Below are positions 36,180 through 46,154 of a stretch of 64,000 nucleotides of DNA, piece after piece. A program made the translations under genes and the position numbers. Each line of letters begins with the position of its first letter. Within the stretch, counting starts at the first letter, position 1. This DNA is from Gonapodya sp. JEL0774. Its lineage: Eukaryota; Monoblepharomycota; Monoblepharidomycetes; Monoblepharidales; Gonapodyaceae. The notes under the pieces are model-generated. The model searched no databases. It was not told where the DNA came from and worked only from the letters and a program-made list of their open reading frames with translations. The stretch is taken from the NCBI GenBank assembly GCA_027604505.1, contig JADIIX010000109.1:1-64000 (forward strand), written 5' to 3'.

Positions 36180-36475
36180 GAAATTATTTCATATGAATCA
36201 TGGGAAAAATAATCATATGAGTTCACATGAATTCATATCACCTGTTCTTCGCGACTGGCTTACGTGAACTCATATGAATTCACATAACATCACATGCGTT
36301 CATCCACTGCACTTCACAATCTCATTGTATTACAGAAAAGCTCATGTGAACTCATATGAGTTCGCGCGGGACTTTGTGTGTTTCATCCATCATTGATAAA
36401 GCATTCGCGTGAACTCAAGTGACACGACATGATTTCATGTCATATGAATTCATAAGAGCTCAGATGGCTTGATAC
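36180..36475. repeat. Cluster of near-palindromic CATATGA repeats
   Basis: Variants of a self-complementary unit, close to GTGAAnTCATATGAnTTCAC, recur four to six times in about 290 bp: near 36188, 36213-36238, 36262-36285, 36340-36366 and 36403-36455. Spacing is irregular and the intervening sequence is unrelated. It begins about 58 bp upstream of the DNA ligase IV start codon and lies at the border between the gene-dense and the transposon-rich part. Confidence 0.7.
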
Positions 36476-37603
36476 TAGTATTTGTCGTGGGTAAAAATGG
36501 AATCGATCGAATTTGGAGGTTCGTGGGTTCGAACCCAGACCGAACAGTGCGAGGTCCTGGTCACGTGGGACCAGAGGTTTTGACATCCCGAAAAATCTCA
36601 TTTTCATATCTGAGTTTACATTTAGCTCCGCGTTTAAATCGGAGTAGTGAGAGCGCAACATTTTAGTTGCAGACGCTAAGAGTCATGTGGTCTTAGGACA
36701 CTGAGAGACAGTGAGAGACAGTGATGTCATATAAATGACTAGGCTTTGTACTGGGGGACATCGAATACCATACGAAAAAAGTGACGAAAAGGACAAAGGA
36801 AAGAAGTATAAACGTCTACACCATATCTCTTTCACTCAGGAAATGTCCTGAGGGAGTCGCCACAAGCTACCCGTGCTTGTTGAAAGATCATGTGTTCTCT
36901 AATATATTTTTGTATGAGGGGCTCACATAGCAGTCTGACAGAATACACATAGAATCGGGTTGATTCTTGCCCCGCAGCGCATTGCCCGACAGAGTCTGCC
37001 AGAGTGACGTGGGAGACTTTTATTGGGTAATTCTGCATGTTATGGCTGGTAGAAAATAAGCAAATCTGATCTCAGACTTAAACTATAAAGTGGACCTCGA
37101 ATGTTCCACATTTCCGGTGCTCTGAGTGGTATTTCTAACCAAGCCGCATGGTCCACCCCGCCTGATCTCCCCACAACCAAACCTGTTGGAACTGCCACTC
37201 AACCTTGCGTACATCTTTTGCAATTGCACATGTCTTGATTGTGTTAACGCCAGCCTTCTATGTGACTTTCCCAAGCCATCTTTTACTGGTATCTGGAACT
37301 GTACCGTCGGCCTAACCTATTGAAACATCATCTCAACGCACAATTTGTTCTGTTCACGTGTAAGTGGCCCAAATACATCTAAAAATTTTAGTTCAATGGT
37401 GAGTATAGATCACATTTGCCACCTGCAGCTTCACTGTTTCTGCAGGCAGTTTCTCTCTCCTGAGGGCCTGCAGCTAGTGGAATCTGGCTGCACACATACC
37501 AGCCCGCATGGCTGTGGTCAACCCCACATGTCACAGTAACACAACAGCCCTGGCACAATAGGAATTAAGGACTTCTGGAGAAATGATAAACTTGCTGGCT
37601 TCA
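36476..37603. other. Intergenic, nothing supported
   Basis: Short frames only. A GGTTCGAACCC stretch near 36530 looks like a tRNA T-arm but no cloverleaf can be folded around it. The region ends where the first retrotransposon's direct repeat begins. Confidence 0.45.
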
Positions 37604-37770
37604 TGTGACCCGCCTTGAGGTCACCACTCGGACTAGGGCAGCTAGAGATGCAATGTGAACATAGAGAACCCAATACAACACACTGCCGTCTTACCTAGAG
37701 ATGCAGTGCTATCTGCCAAACCTAAGAAAAGAATCTACACTGTGCCTACACTATCATCTGGTGGCTGCTA
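37604..37770 (-). repeat. 3' LTR of the Ty3/gypsy element
   Basis: Direct-repeat partner of 45365-45531. Shared stretches include TTGAGGTCACCACTCGGACT and ATACAACACACTGCCGTCTT. As the element reads on the minus strand, this low-coordinate copy is the 3' LTR. Exact ends are uncertain by a few bases. Confidence 0.7.
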
Positions 37771-38397
37771 CTGTTGAAGAACACCCGCAAGGTGAGAATC
37801 GAGGTCCCGATTCTATGTATTCTGTGTATCCAGTCCGGTCAGACGCTATGTGAGTGCGTCATACAAAAATATATCTACACTATACTACGTCCCGTACATC
37901 AACTCAGTGGTCATACAACACTACCCCTGGTTCGTTAAAGCTAGCTCCACTTGAGCTAAATGTGTCAGTGCGCAAAGTGATGGCCTGCCACATCTCAAGA
38001 AGCCCTTGTGCTTGCAAGAGTTTGCGTTGTTGCCCAAAACCTTTCTTTCGTGCACGGCGTGTAAGGAGCTTCCCGTTGGCTGATGGTGTTTGCGTTCCTA
38101 GGCATTGACTAGGTCATCAGCAAAGATGAGGCTTTTGGATTGCCACTCTGGTGTGGCATAGCAGTCAAAATTGACAATGTACTTGACAAGTGCGTTCTGG
38201 GTGTCTGGCTCTACCCTTTTATCAAGGATATCCTCCACTACATACGTTGGTTGGAAGTCAGGACCAAGCTCCTCCTGGACAATGTCACTCTCAGCAATCT
38301 ATGCTGCAACAGGGGTTCTCAACTCAGTGGTTGAAAGGGGTGGCACTGCGGCCATGCAAGCAGGGTCAGGAACGTAACAGGTGGTCCAGGGTTGGTA

Positions 38398-39630
38398 TCA
38401 CCGCATGCAACTAACATGGGTGCTAATGACATGCTCTGCACTGATGTGACTCAGCCTGAAAAGGTTCTCGCTTTCCTTTTCAATAATGCGATATGGGCCA
38501 GTCCACCTGGAGATGAGCTTAGTACTCTCCCCTTTACAATGAGATTCCTCGTAGTAGACTGTAAAAAGCTGGTTTACTTCAAACGGGGCAGTCAATGCTT
38601 TGACATCGTATTGGGTGTGGCGGAGCTTCCTCTGGTTTTGGAGGTGAGTTCGAGGCTGATCAGTCACTGCGCTAAGCTCTGTGGCTTGTGTGCACAGTGG
38701 TTTGGTAGTGCCAGCGAAGAGCAAGTCTGCAGGGAGCCTTGCATCACGCAGGTTTTGCAAGAAGAACGGCGCGTTGCCTAATGCCTGGTGCACAGTTGTG
38801 CGGGACGCAAAGAGGATGGGCTCAATTACAATGTCCCAGTCGGTGTGGTCCACAGTGATGTAAGCCGTGAGGGCATTGTTAAGGAAGCGATGGGGCCGCT
38901 CATTCAAGAAATTACCCTAAGGGTGGTATGCTCAAACCCACTGAATTTGGACAGAGCAATCAACACTTTGCTGGTGAAATTGCTACCATGATCTGTGTGC
39001 AGGTGCAAGAAGACACCACAATGGCAGATCCAATGGTGGAAGATAGCCTCTGCAACAGTCGGTGGTGATTGATCTGGTATGGGGACACCATCAAGCCAAC
39101 GATTGGAGTGGTCATTCATTGTCAAAACATAGACATTTTTTCGGGCTGTCAAGGGGAATGGCCCCATAATGTCTGCTGCAACAACTTCTCCAGGCAGGCA
39201 CTCATCAGTGACAAATGCCTGTTGCTGGCCCTGGTTTGCAGCTCTGGCAAGTTACACAAGCTGCCACCCAGCAACAAACATTATGTGACATGCCTGTCCA
39301 AAAGAAACCCTCACAAAGAGATTCCCACATCTTGAGAGTCCCAGCATGCACAACTAGAGGGTCCTCAAGGTAAGCTCTCTGAAATTCCTCTTCACAATTG
39401 TGAGGAACACAAATGAGGTCCACTTTGCTCCAGGTGTTACCACAAACAATCTCACTGTGCTGGACTAAGATGCCAGAAGGGTTGAGTGAATGCAGGGCGG
39501 CTTGCGCAAGGAGCCATTTGGAGGCATCTGTTGGAGGTGTACCTGCCGACAAATACTTGATATGGGGCCCATAGGCAGGATCTGCTCCCCAGTCAGCAGC
39601 AAACCGGAGCTGGAACTTGCAGGTGTCCAA
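38398..39630 (-). pseudogene. Ty3/gypsy integrase, broken into frames
   Basis: Three overlapping or adjoining frames. At 39205-39630 there is the H2C2 zinc finger (HAGTLKMWESL...CVTCQSCK). At 38904-39167 part of the catalytic core follows (GPFPLT, VLTMNDHSNRW, LHTDHGSNFTS, carrying two of the D,D-35-E acidic residues). At 38398-38907 comes the remaining core and C-terminal domain (NERPHRFLNNAL, RWTGPYRIIEKESENLFRL). Stops between them show inactivation. Confidence 0.75.
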
Positions 39631-39878
39631 ACTGACAGTAAGGAGCTCAATCTGGCTTGGAGAGGCTGCAGTGTAAGAAATGGTGAGGATTTCAATGCTG
39701 TTTGCGAGAATGTGGCATAGGAACTCAGTGGCTTGTCCATCTCGTTATCATTGTCCTCAATGAGTTTGGGGTGCCAATGCCGGTGGCAAATGCAGATCAG
39801 TGTCTGCAGGTGCTGTCGCATTTTTACACCCCCCACCCATAAAATCAATGCAAGATGGACCTGTGAAATGATGTAGGA

Positions 39879-41873
39879 TTACCATAATCTCTTGAAAAAT
39901 TTGGCCCGAGCAAGGATGCCAGAAATGGCAATACCTGATGTGTCAGTCTGCACCATAAAAGGTTTGGAGAAATTGGGGCAATGTAACGTCAGGTTTGAGG
40001 TAAGAGCCTTCCTCAGAGCTTCAAAAGCAGCTTGATGTTCGGTGTCCCAATTCCAGGGAACATTGTGTCCAGTGAGCTGCCAGAGGGGCCACATAATTAC
40101 GGTGAAGTTCCCTACAAAGTGCCTGTAGTAGCCAGCAAGGCCAAGGAACAAGTATACTCCATCAAGAGTAGTAGGGAGAGGGAAGGTGCAAATAGCCTCT
40201 GTCTTTGCAGGGTCCATCGTAGTTTTGCCTGTCTTTGTGACAACATGCCCGAGGTAGGCAGTCTCATGTTGGCACAGAGTGCACTTCTTTGCGCAAAGGC
40301 GGAGTGCAGCATTCCGAATGCGCATCATCATCTTAGTGATGTCTTGCATGTGCTTCTTAAAGGTGGGTGAGAAGATGATGATGTCGTCCATGTAAACAAG
40401 GCATGAGATCCACTTAATGCCAGCAAGAACTGCATCCATGAGTTGTTGGAAGGTTGCAGGTGTATTTGTTAATCCGAATGGCATGTGTGTATATTCGCAC
40501 AGGCCCTCAGGGGTGATAAATGCAGTCTTTGGGATGTCGTCGTCATGGATCTTGATGTTCCAATATCCCCATGTAACGTCAAAGGAAGAGATGTATGACG
40601 TATTCTGCAGTGAGTTCAGGGCATCATCAATATGGGGAAGGGGGTACTGGTCTCTCTTCGTGATCTTGCTCAGCTTGCAATAATCGATGCAGAAGCGGAG
40701 TTTGCCATCTTTCTTTGGCACAAGGACCACAGGCGCAGCCCACAGACTATTAGAAGGACGGATCACTTCTTGATCTAGCATTTCCTTCACAGCTGCTGAC
40801 ATCTCAGGTCGTTCCCTGAAAGCAGCTCGGTGTGGTGGGACAGCAATAGGGGGGTGGTCACCAGGAACAGTACCTGTTTTCTCTTTGTCAGAGAAGACAT
40901 CTGAAAAGTGCTCATGGAGTGTACGTGACAGGTAACTTTGTTCTTGCACTGTCAGGTTGGCAGTCTTTGACAAATCAAGATCAGGGATGGGGTTGGCTCG
41001 TTGATATGGCATGTTGGGGTCTTCCTTTTCAATGAGTTTCCTGATTTCAGCAGGTTCTGTGGGAACAGGATTACCCGTAGGTGGTAGTTTCTTTTCTGTA
41101 TTAGCTGATTGCTTAGTAGCAGGCCTCTCAGATAAATCAAGGGTCATGAGATTGAAATCGGAATTTGTGTGGGGTTCACAATTAGCAATTGGAGTTCCCT
41201 TAAGAAGGTGTAGAGGTGCCCCTGTCATGTTGGTGACAAATACTTTGGCCTTCCCCAGGGCCATTTCAGGTGTTTCTTGTGCAGCAAGGGCACCAAGCTT
41301 AATGGAGGTAATAGGATGGGGCTTGACAAAACCTGTGCCTGTCCACCTTCTTTGGGTGTTGATGTCATGGACATTGCACATAACACCATGATAACAGGCA
41401 ATGGTAATATCTTTGTCGAGGATGAGATCAAAGTCTCTTCGACGGACTTTGCCTGTCTCAATGTGGACTCGGGTCTTTGTGCCAAGTTTCTCGTTATCAA
41501 CTTTGCAGCGAATGCAACCCTTGTCATAGTCAATTATGGCACGCCATAGGGAGAGAAAGTCAACACCGAGTAGAATAGGATGAGGCAGGTGCTCAATAAC
41601 AGCGCGTCTAATGGGTCTTCTGACACCAGTGACTGTCACAGGGAGCAAGACCTGACCAAGTGGGGCAGTGATGGGTTGCATATTCCATGGCTCTAGGGGC
41701 ATCATGGAGAAGTCTTGAAGGTAGAAGTCACCACTTATGGCAGATAGAGCAGCACCTGAATCTTGGATGATATCCATTTCAGGGAGGGTTCCAACAGAAC
41801 CACGCATTGTTGCAGCAATCCTCACAGCAGCATAATCTGGTGCCTTGCCAGAGGTGTGAAGTTCTACTAACAC
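39879..41873 (-). CDS. Ty3/gypsy protease-reverse transcriptase
   Basis: Open frame of 664 codons. Near residue 37 is the retropepsin active site (IIQDSGAALSAIS, D-S-G-A) with ILLGVDFLS further on as the second conserved protease element. After a linker come the reverse transcriptase motifs: VVLVPKKDGKLRFCIDY, FDVTWGYWNIKI, MPFGLTNTPATFQ and the catalytic YMDDIIIFS, then YLGHVVTKTGK and the RNase H opening FMVQTDTSGIAISGIL. The frame stops shortly after that RNase H aspartate, so RNase H is broken from the rest. This is the best preserved part of the element. Confidence 0.88.
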   Translation of the reverse strand: MLVELHTSGKAPDYAAVRIAATMRGSVGTLPEMDIIQDSGAALSAISGDFYLQDFSMMPLEPWNMQPITAPLGQVLLPVTVTGVRRPIRRAVIEHLPHPILLGVDFLSLWRAIIDYDKGCIRCKVDNEKLGTKTRVHIETGKVRRRDFDLILDKDITIACYHGVMCNVHDINTQRRWTGTGFVKPHPITSIKLGALAAQETPEMALGKAKVFVTNMTGAPLHLLKGTPIANCEPHTNSDFNLMTLDLSERPATKQSANTEKKLPPTGNPVPTEPAEIRKLIEKEDPNMPYQRANPIPDLDLSKTANLTVQEQSYLSRTLHEHFSDVFSDKEKTGTVPGDHPPIAVPPHRAAFRERPEMSAAVKEMLDQEVIRPSNSLWAAPVVLVPKKDGKLRFCIDYCKLSKITKRDQYPLPHIDDALNSLQNTSYISSFDVTWGYWNIKIHDDDIPKTAFITPEGLCEYTHMPFGLTNTPATFQQLMDAVLAGIKWISCLVYMDDIIIFSPTFKKHMQDITKMMMRIRNAALRLCAKKCTLCQHETAYLGHVVTKTGKTTMDPAKTEAICTFPLPTTLDGVYLFLGLAGYYRHFVGNFTVIMWPLWQLTGHNVPWNWDTEHQAAFEALRKALTSNLTLHCPNFSKPFMVQTDTSGIAISGILARAKFFKRLW

Positions 41874-43049
41874 TCAGGTAATCTCTTTGTATGACTGTGA
41901 GTAATCAATCCAACACTTTCTTGGAGGAACAGAGAATGCCGCATGCGGTATACTGTCATTAGTAAGGACATTAAGCTTAGGTGACAAGACTGGAGAGATG
42001 AAGTAGAACAGCGTGGGTGAGCTTGCTATGAAAGGGGCCACATTGGAAAAGGAAGCATTGCATCCACGGTCTAGTGGAGGGTTAATCATGCCCCTCACCA
42101 GGCGGTGACTGCCTCAAGGCAATTCCCACAACGACATGCGCACTGATGTTGAGCCAAGGGTGTGAACCACTTAACAGTCATACAACAGATAACTACTTAC
42201 CACTAAAACTCTCGAACAAGGTGTAGTTCTGCGCCTACAGCACTCGGCATGCAAGTGTTGCAGCCAGGGACATATCTTTGGATTCTCGCTTAGCACATTC
42301 TCTGTAACACGGGTATGGGTCCGGAGGCGGTGCCACTGACACCAGGACAATCCTACACACCCTAGCTGGGTCTTTGGGCCAGCCAACTATTGGGCAATAG
42401 GGGATCACATCCACCGGACACTGCACAAGAGGGGCATTTTGGCAGATTCACTCCGTAACAGAGGGCCGACCAATCCTGACTCTACACATTCGTGAGCATT
42501 GCCACCGCAGAGGTTGGACTCCATACAGACGTTATTCAGTTATCTGGTTTATTTCCCAGGTTAGCTAGCTATCTCTACTTCTCACCATCGTTAGCATCAT
42601 CAACATCATTCCAAGTCTCATCAACAAAAGCTTCATCTGGGGCTTGTCCCATATAAAAAAAGGTTTGCACGTCCACAATAGGCTGCTCCACCATGCCCAC
42701 CACCACGGTTTGCATCTTCACAAGTGACACGACAACCAGGGCGACTGGCAGGTGGTTGAGAAGAGTGCCGCTGGGCCTCAATAGCACATCAATGTGGGCA
42801 CTCTCTAATAAGACGTAGTTGGTGCCAGCGACAAAATTTGGAGGCAGCTGATTAAAGTAACAAACGTACTGGCAAACATCAAAATATGCTGCAACTGGAG
42901 CTTGGGAGCGGAATCTGGCTCAATGGCCTTGCTCAAAACAGTTAGAGCAAACGTGGTTGGGTACAACAGATGAGGTTTGACCCAATGGGGAGCCAGCAGC
43001 AGGTGGTGCCATTGCCAAGAGAGGCTGCAGTGGGGGTGGTGGCTGCCTG

Positions 43050-45067
43050 TCAGCAAATTGATGAGGACGGGGGGTACATTGTGCCTTGGTTGGCACAAGA
43101 TGAATTGACTGGGTTCCACCTCCCGCCGGAATTAGAGCCAGCAGGCGCAGCAGCTGCAGCTTGCCTTGGCGTCACCACGATTGCAGGTGCCTCTGCAACA
43201 TTCAGTGATGAGCCAGGTGAAGAGCTTGCAAACTGCCAGTTACCCCAGGTTACTTTGCGAGTCTGGTAGTCAATGGTGGCCTGATACAAGGCATTTAAGG
43301 GTGCTTCTTTGGAGTTGAGCTTCCCAAGCTCATTGAACAGCTCCGGGATTGAGAGCTGAAACCCACGGCCATAGTGTGGCCTAAGTTTGCACACTATGGT
43401 GCTGTGGTTATTGCTGACCTGGAGCTCTCTATTTATGTGAGTATCAACAGAGCATAGCTCATGGATGAGGCTCTTGAACCAGTTAATGACAGCAGTGGCT
43501 CCTTCCTCAGCCTGGGCTGAGAATCCTTCAATTTTGGAACAGCACATGGAGAGATTTTGCATGTTGTTGCCAGCAGCAGTGAGGATGGCTTTGCAGATGT
43601 CCAACCACAATGTCATAGATGTAAGCAGTCTCTCAATGGCCGAGGCAATCTGTTGACCTCGAAGGCTGGATCTGTGGAGTGCTTCAGCTGCTTGCAGGGC
43701 GACCGCTTGTGGTGTCTCTTGGTTTCCAAGGTAAACATTCTCTCTATGCTGAACCCAGGATGCAACTGGTTCATTCTCCCCCAAGGAGCAGAACTTAATG
43801 GGGTTGCCCAAAGTCACATGAGGTGCTGGTGGGGTCAGTGCCCCAGGAGGTGGTGCCGGAGGTTGAAGGAACCATTGTGGGAATGCAGGAAGAGGTGCTC
43901 CCATTGGTGGGTTCTGAGTTCCACTGAAGATGTATGGATATGGGTTTGGCCAGGGGAACATTGGGCTTGGTGCAACCCAACTAGGAGGCTGTTGAGGCCA
44001 AAAGGGAACAGCAGGAGGCTACAGAGGGAATGTGGAGGGGGAAATAACAAGTGCTGGTTGTACTTCCCCAGCATTTGGGAGAGCAGTCAGTGCAGCTACT
44101 TGTGTCAATGCTGGTGGCTGCAGAGAAGCAGCAATGCCCAATGGTACAGTGGTCAGTAAGCCAGTTGTTGCTGGTGTCACCAATCCAAGGGCAGGTGCTG
44201 AGATATTTGGGGTCAGGACTGTGGTAGCAGCAACAGTGGCTGCAGGGGAAACTGTGGTCTGCATTACCAGTCATTGCTGTTGGACCACGGAGGGCGGAAT
44301 CTGAAGCTGCGGGAACAGTGGAGGCAGGCAGCTCAGACACAGGGTAGGCAGAAGGATTATATTCAGTGCAACACTAGTTGCTGCTACTGACGTACCACTG
44401 GAGCTATTGGCTGGCCTCCACGAGTCACTGGCACTATTATTGAACTTGCTGTATTTGGAACTGGGGCCACCACGGGAGCGGGACCTGGAGTGCCTGCGCT
44501 GCTTGCGGTGGGGACTTGGAGAGTTGGAGCGCCCTCAACATTGGGACTTGAAGAACTTCCTCCTCCTCCCGGAGCCTTCATTGTCGCCAGAGAGGGATGT
44601 GGAATGTGTGGCTGAACTTGGCTCAGTGGCCCTGTGACCGTGGGAGAGCAGTCGGGGATGGTGGGGCTGCAGCAGCTGCTGTGACCCACAGGCAGACACG
44701 ATGGAGGAATTCCGGCCTGGAAGATCTCTGCGTCAATCTCTTGTCCAAGTTTGTCCTTTTGTGCAGCAGGCGCAAGAGGTGTCACAGATTGAGGGAGTAA
44801 AACGTATGAGTATGTGGTGAAACAGCAAGAGAAGCCCTCCCACGTGTTTGGGTGTTTATTGAGTTTGTGAGAGGGGTTCTCAAGAGGGACAAATTTCAAC
44901 ACTGTGTAGGTGGTACACCAGGCAATAGTGCTTCCAGTGAAGCACTCTGGGTTCCGGACAGGGTGAGGGTGAAGGTCACAAGGAACAATAATATCAATAC
45001 CGGCTGGAAGCAGTATACAGTCAACTGTGATTCCTTCGAGTGGTGTGTCGTAGAAGTCACGACGCAT
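43050..45067 (-). pseudogene. Gag-like region of the Ty3/gypsy element
   Basis: Two main frames, 44384-45067 (227 codons) and 43050-43961 (303 codons). The second begins with a Pro/aromatic-rich leader and continues into a helical region (LIHELCSVDTHINREL, IPELFNELGKLNS) typical in composition of capsid domains, followed by an Ala/Gly/Ser-rich tail. No CCHC knuckle is visible. Assignment rests on position upstream of the protease-RT frame. Intervening stops suggest decay. Confidence 0.5.
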
Positions 45068-45364
45068 GCTGGTGTCCTCAATTGATAAGCAGAGGTTGGT
45101 AGGTGTGCACTAATTGAGATGATGACAAGAGTACGCAATGGTGTGAGTATGTGCAACACCAATGTAATTGCCGTAGACAAGAGGTTGGGGTGTGTCAACT
45201 ACAGAAAATGGGATGCAGGCAAGAGAAGACTGCCTCGCAAACCGTGGATTCAGGGTCAAAGCCTTGGGTGATGAGATTGTAAACGTCTTTTGCAATGAAG
45301 GTACCTTCCGGATATGATGGGGACGACGTGCACCACACTTCATAAGCTGTGCATGAGGCCCAAG

Positions 45365-45531
45365 TGTGACCTGCCTTGAGGTCACCACTCGGACTATGGT
45401 AGCTAGAGATGCAAAGTGAATATAAGAATCCAATACAACACACTGCCGTCTTAACTAGATATGCAGTGCTATCTGTCAAACCTAAGGAAAGAATCTACGC
45501 CGTGCCTACTCTTATCATCTGTTGGCCACTA
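45365..45531 (-). repeat. 5' LTR of the Ty3/gypsy element
   Basis: Direct-repeat partner of 37604-37770; upstream of the gag-like frames on the minus strand. The divergence from its partner argues that the insertion is not recent. Confidence 0.7.
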
Positions 45532-46154
45532 CGCTACAACCCATAAACCCTCGAACCTCATCTACACATTATCACCGCTCTCCACAGTGACCTAGCGGTA
45601 AGTTTATCAAGGATTTATTAAAGGAAGTTGTCATCTCCTATGTCAGGCGCCTCTATAAAGTAGAATGCCAATACTACTACAGTATGAAGGGAGTTTAGTC
45701 CCTGAAGTCCACGGTTGAAAACCACCAAGTACACAATGACCACCCTCAGTCACAAAAGCTTACTTGGGGATTAGGGTACCTGAAAGAATCCTGACTCCGT
45801 CCTGGTGCGTCCACAGCAGCGCCACTCCATCCTGGTGAGAGCATCCACCAAGGTCTTGACCACTACCAGACCCATATCTAACGCCACACAGTTGATCAGG
45901 TGATCCATGACATTGGTACCGTATCAGACGTGTGGCAGGGGGTAGATTGACTGCAGGCACCTCTGTACTGCCGGTCCAACTCCAGAGTACTCTATCACAT
46001 GATCCCTCGACAGTGGGACTCCATCATCACAATTGATGCAGTCTTCATGGGATGAGACAAGTCCCATTTGCCAGCGCGAGATGGTCACCTGATCCTCACG
46101 CTTAATCCTTGAACGCAAGTCCAAATACTGGTCAGGTTGCGCGTTCGGTCTAAC

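Larger units (their letters stand above)
37604..45531 (-). mobile_element. Ty3/gypsy-type LTR retrotransposon, degenerate
   Basis: An almost 8-kb element transcribed on the minus strand. Both ends carry the same ~167-bp sequence in direct orientation (37604-37770 and 45365-45531, each starting TGTGACC), with roughly twenty differences. Between them, in minus-strand order, lie gag-like frames (45067-44384 and 43961-43050), protease and reverse transcriptase (41873-39879), then integrase zinc finger, core and C-terminal parts in separate frames (39630-38398). The order protease-RT-RNase H-integrase is that of Ty3/gypsy. Stops and frame changes in the integrase part indicate decay. I see no chromodomain, unlike the element at 60-64 kb. 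The primer-binding site is not clear. Confidence 0.85.

Noticed and set aside
36180-36475. CRISPR-like array
   Set aside because: Repeats are palindromic variants with irregular spacing and no equal-length spacers; this is a eukaryotic nuclear region.
36520-36545. tRNA-like T-arm (GGTTCGAACCC)
   Set aside because: The flanks do not form acceptor, D or anticodon stems on either strand; the motif is a simple palindrome.
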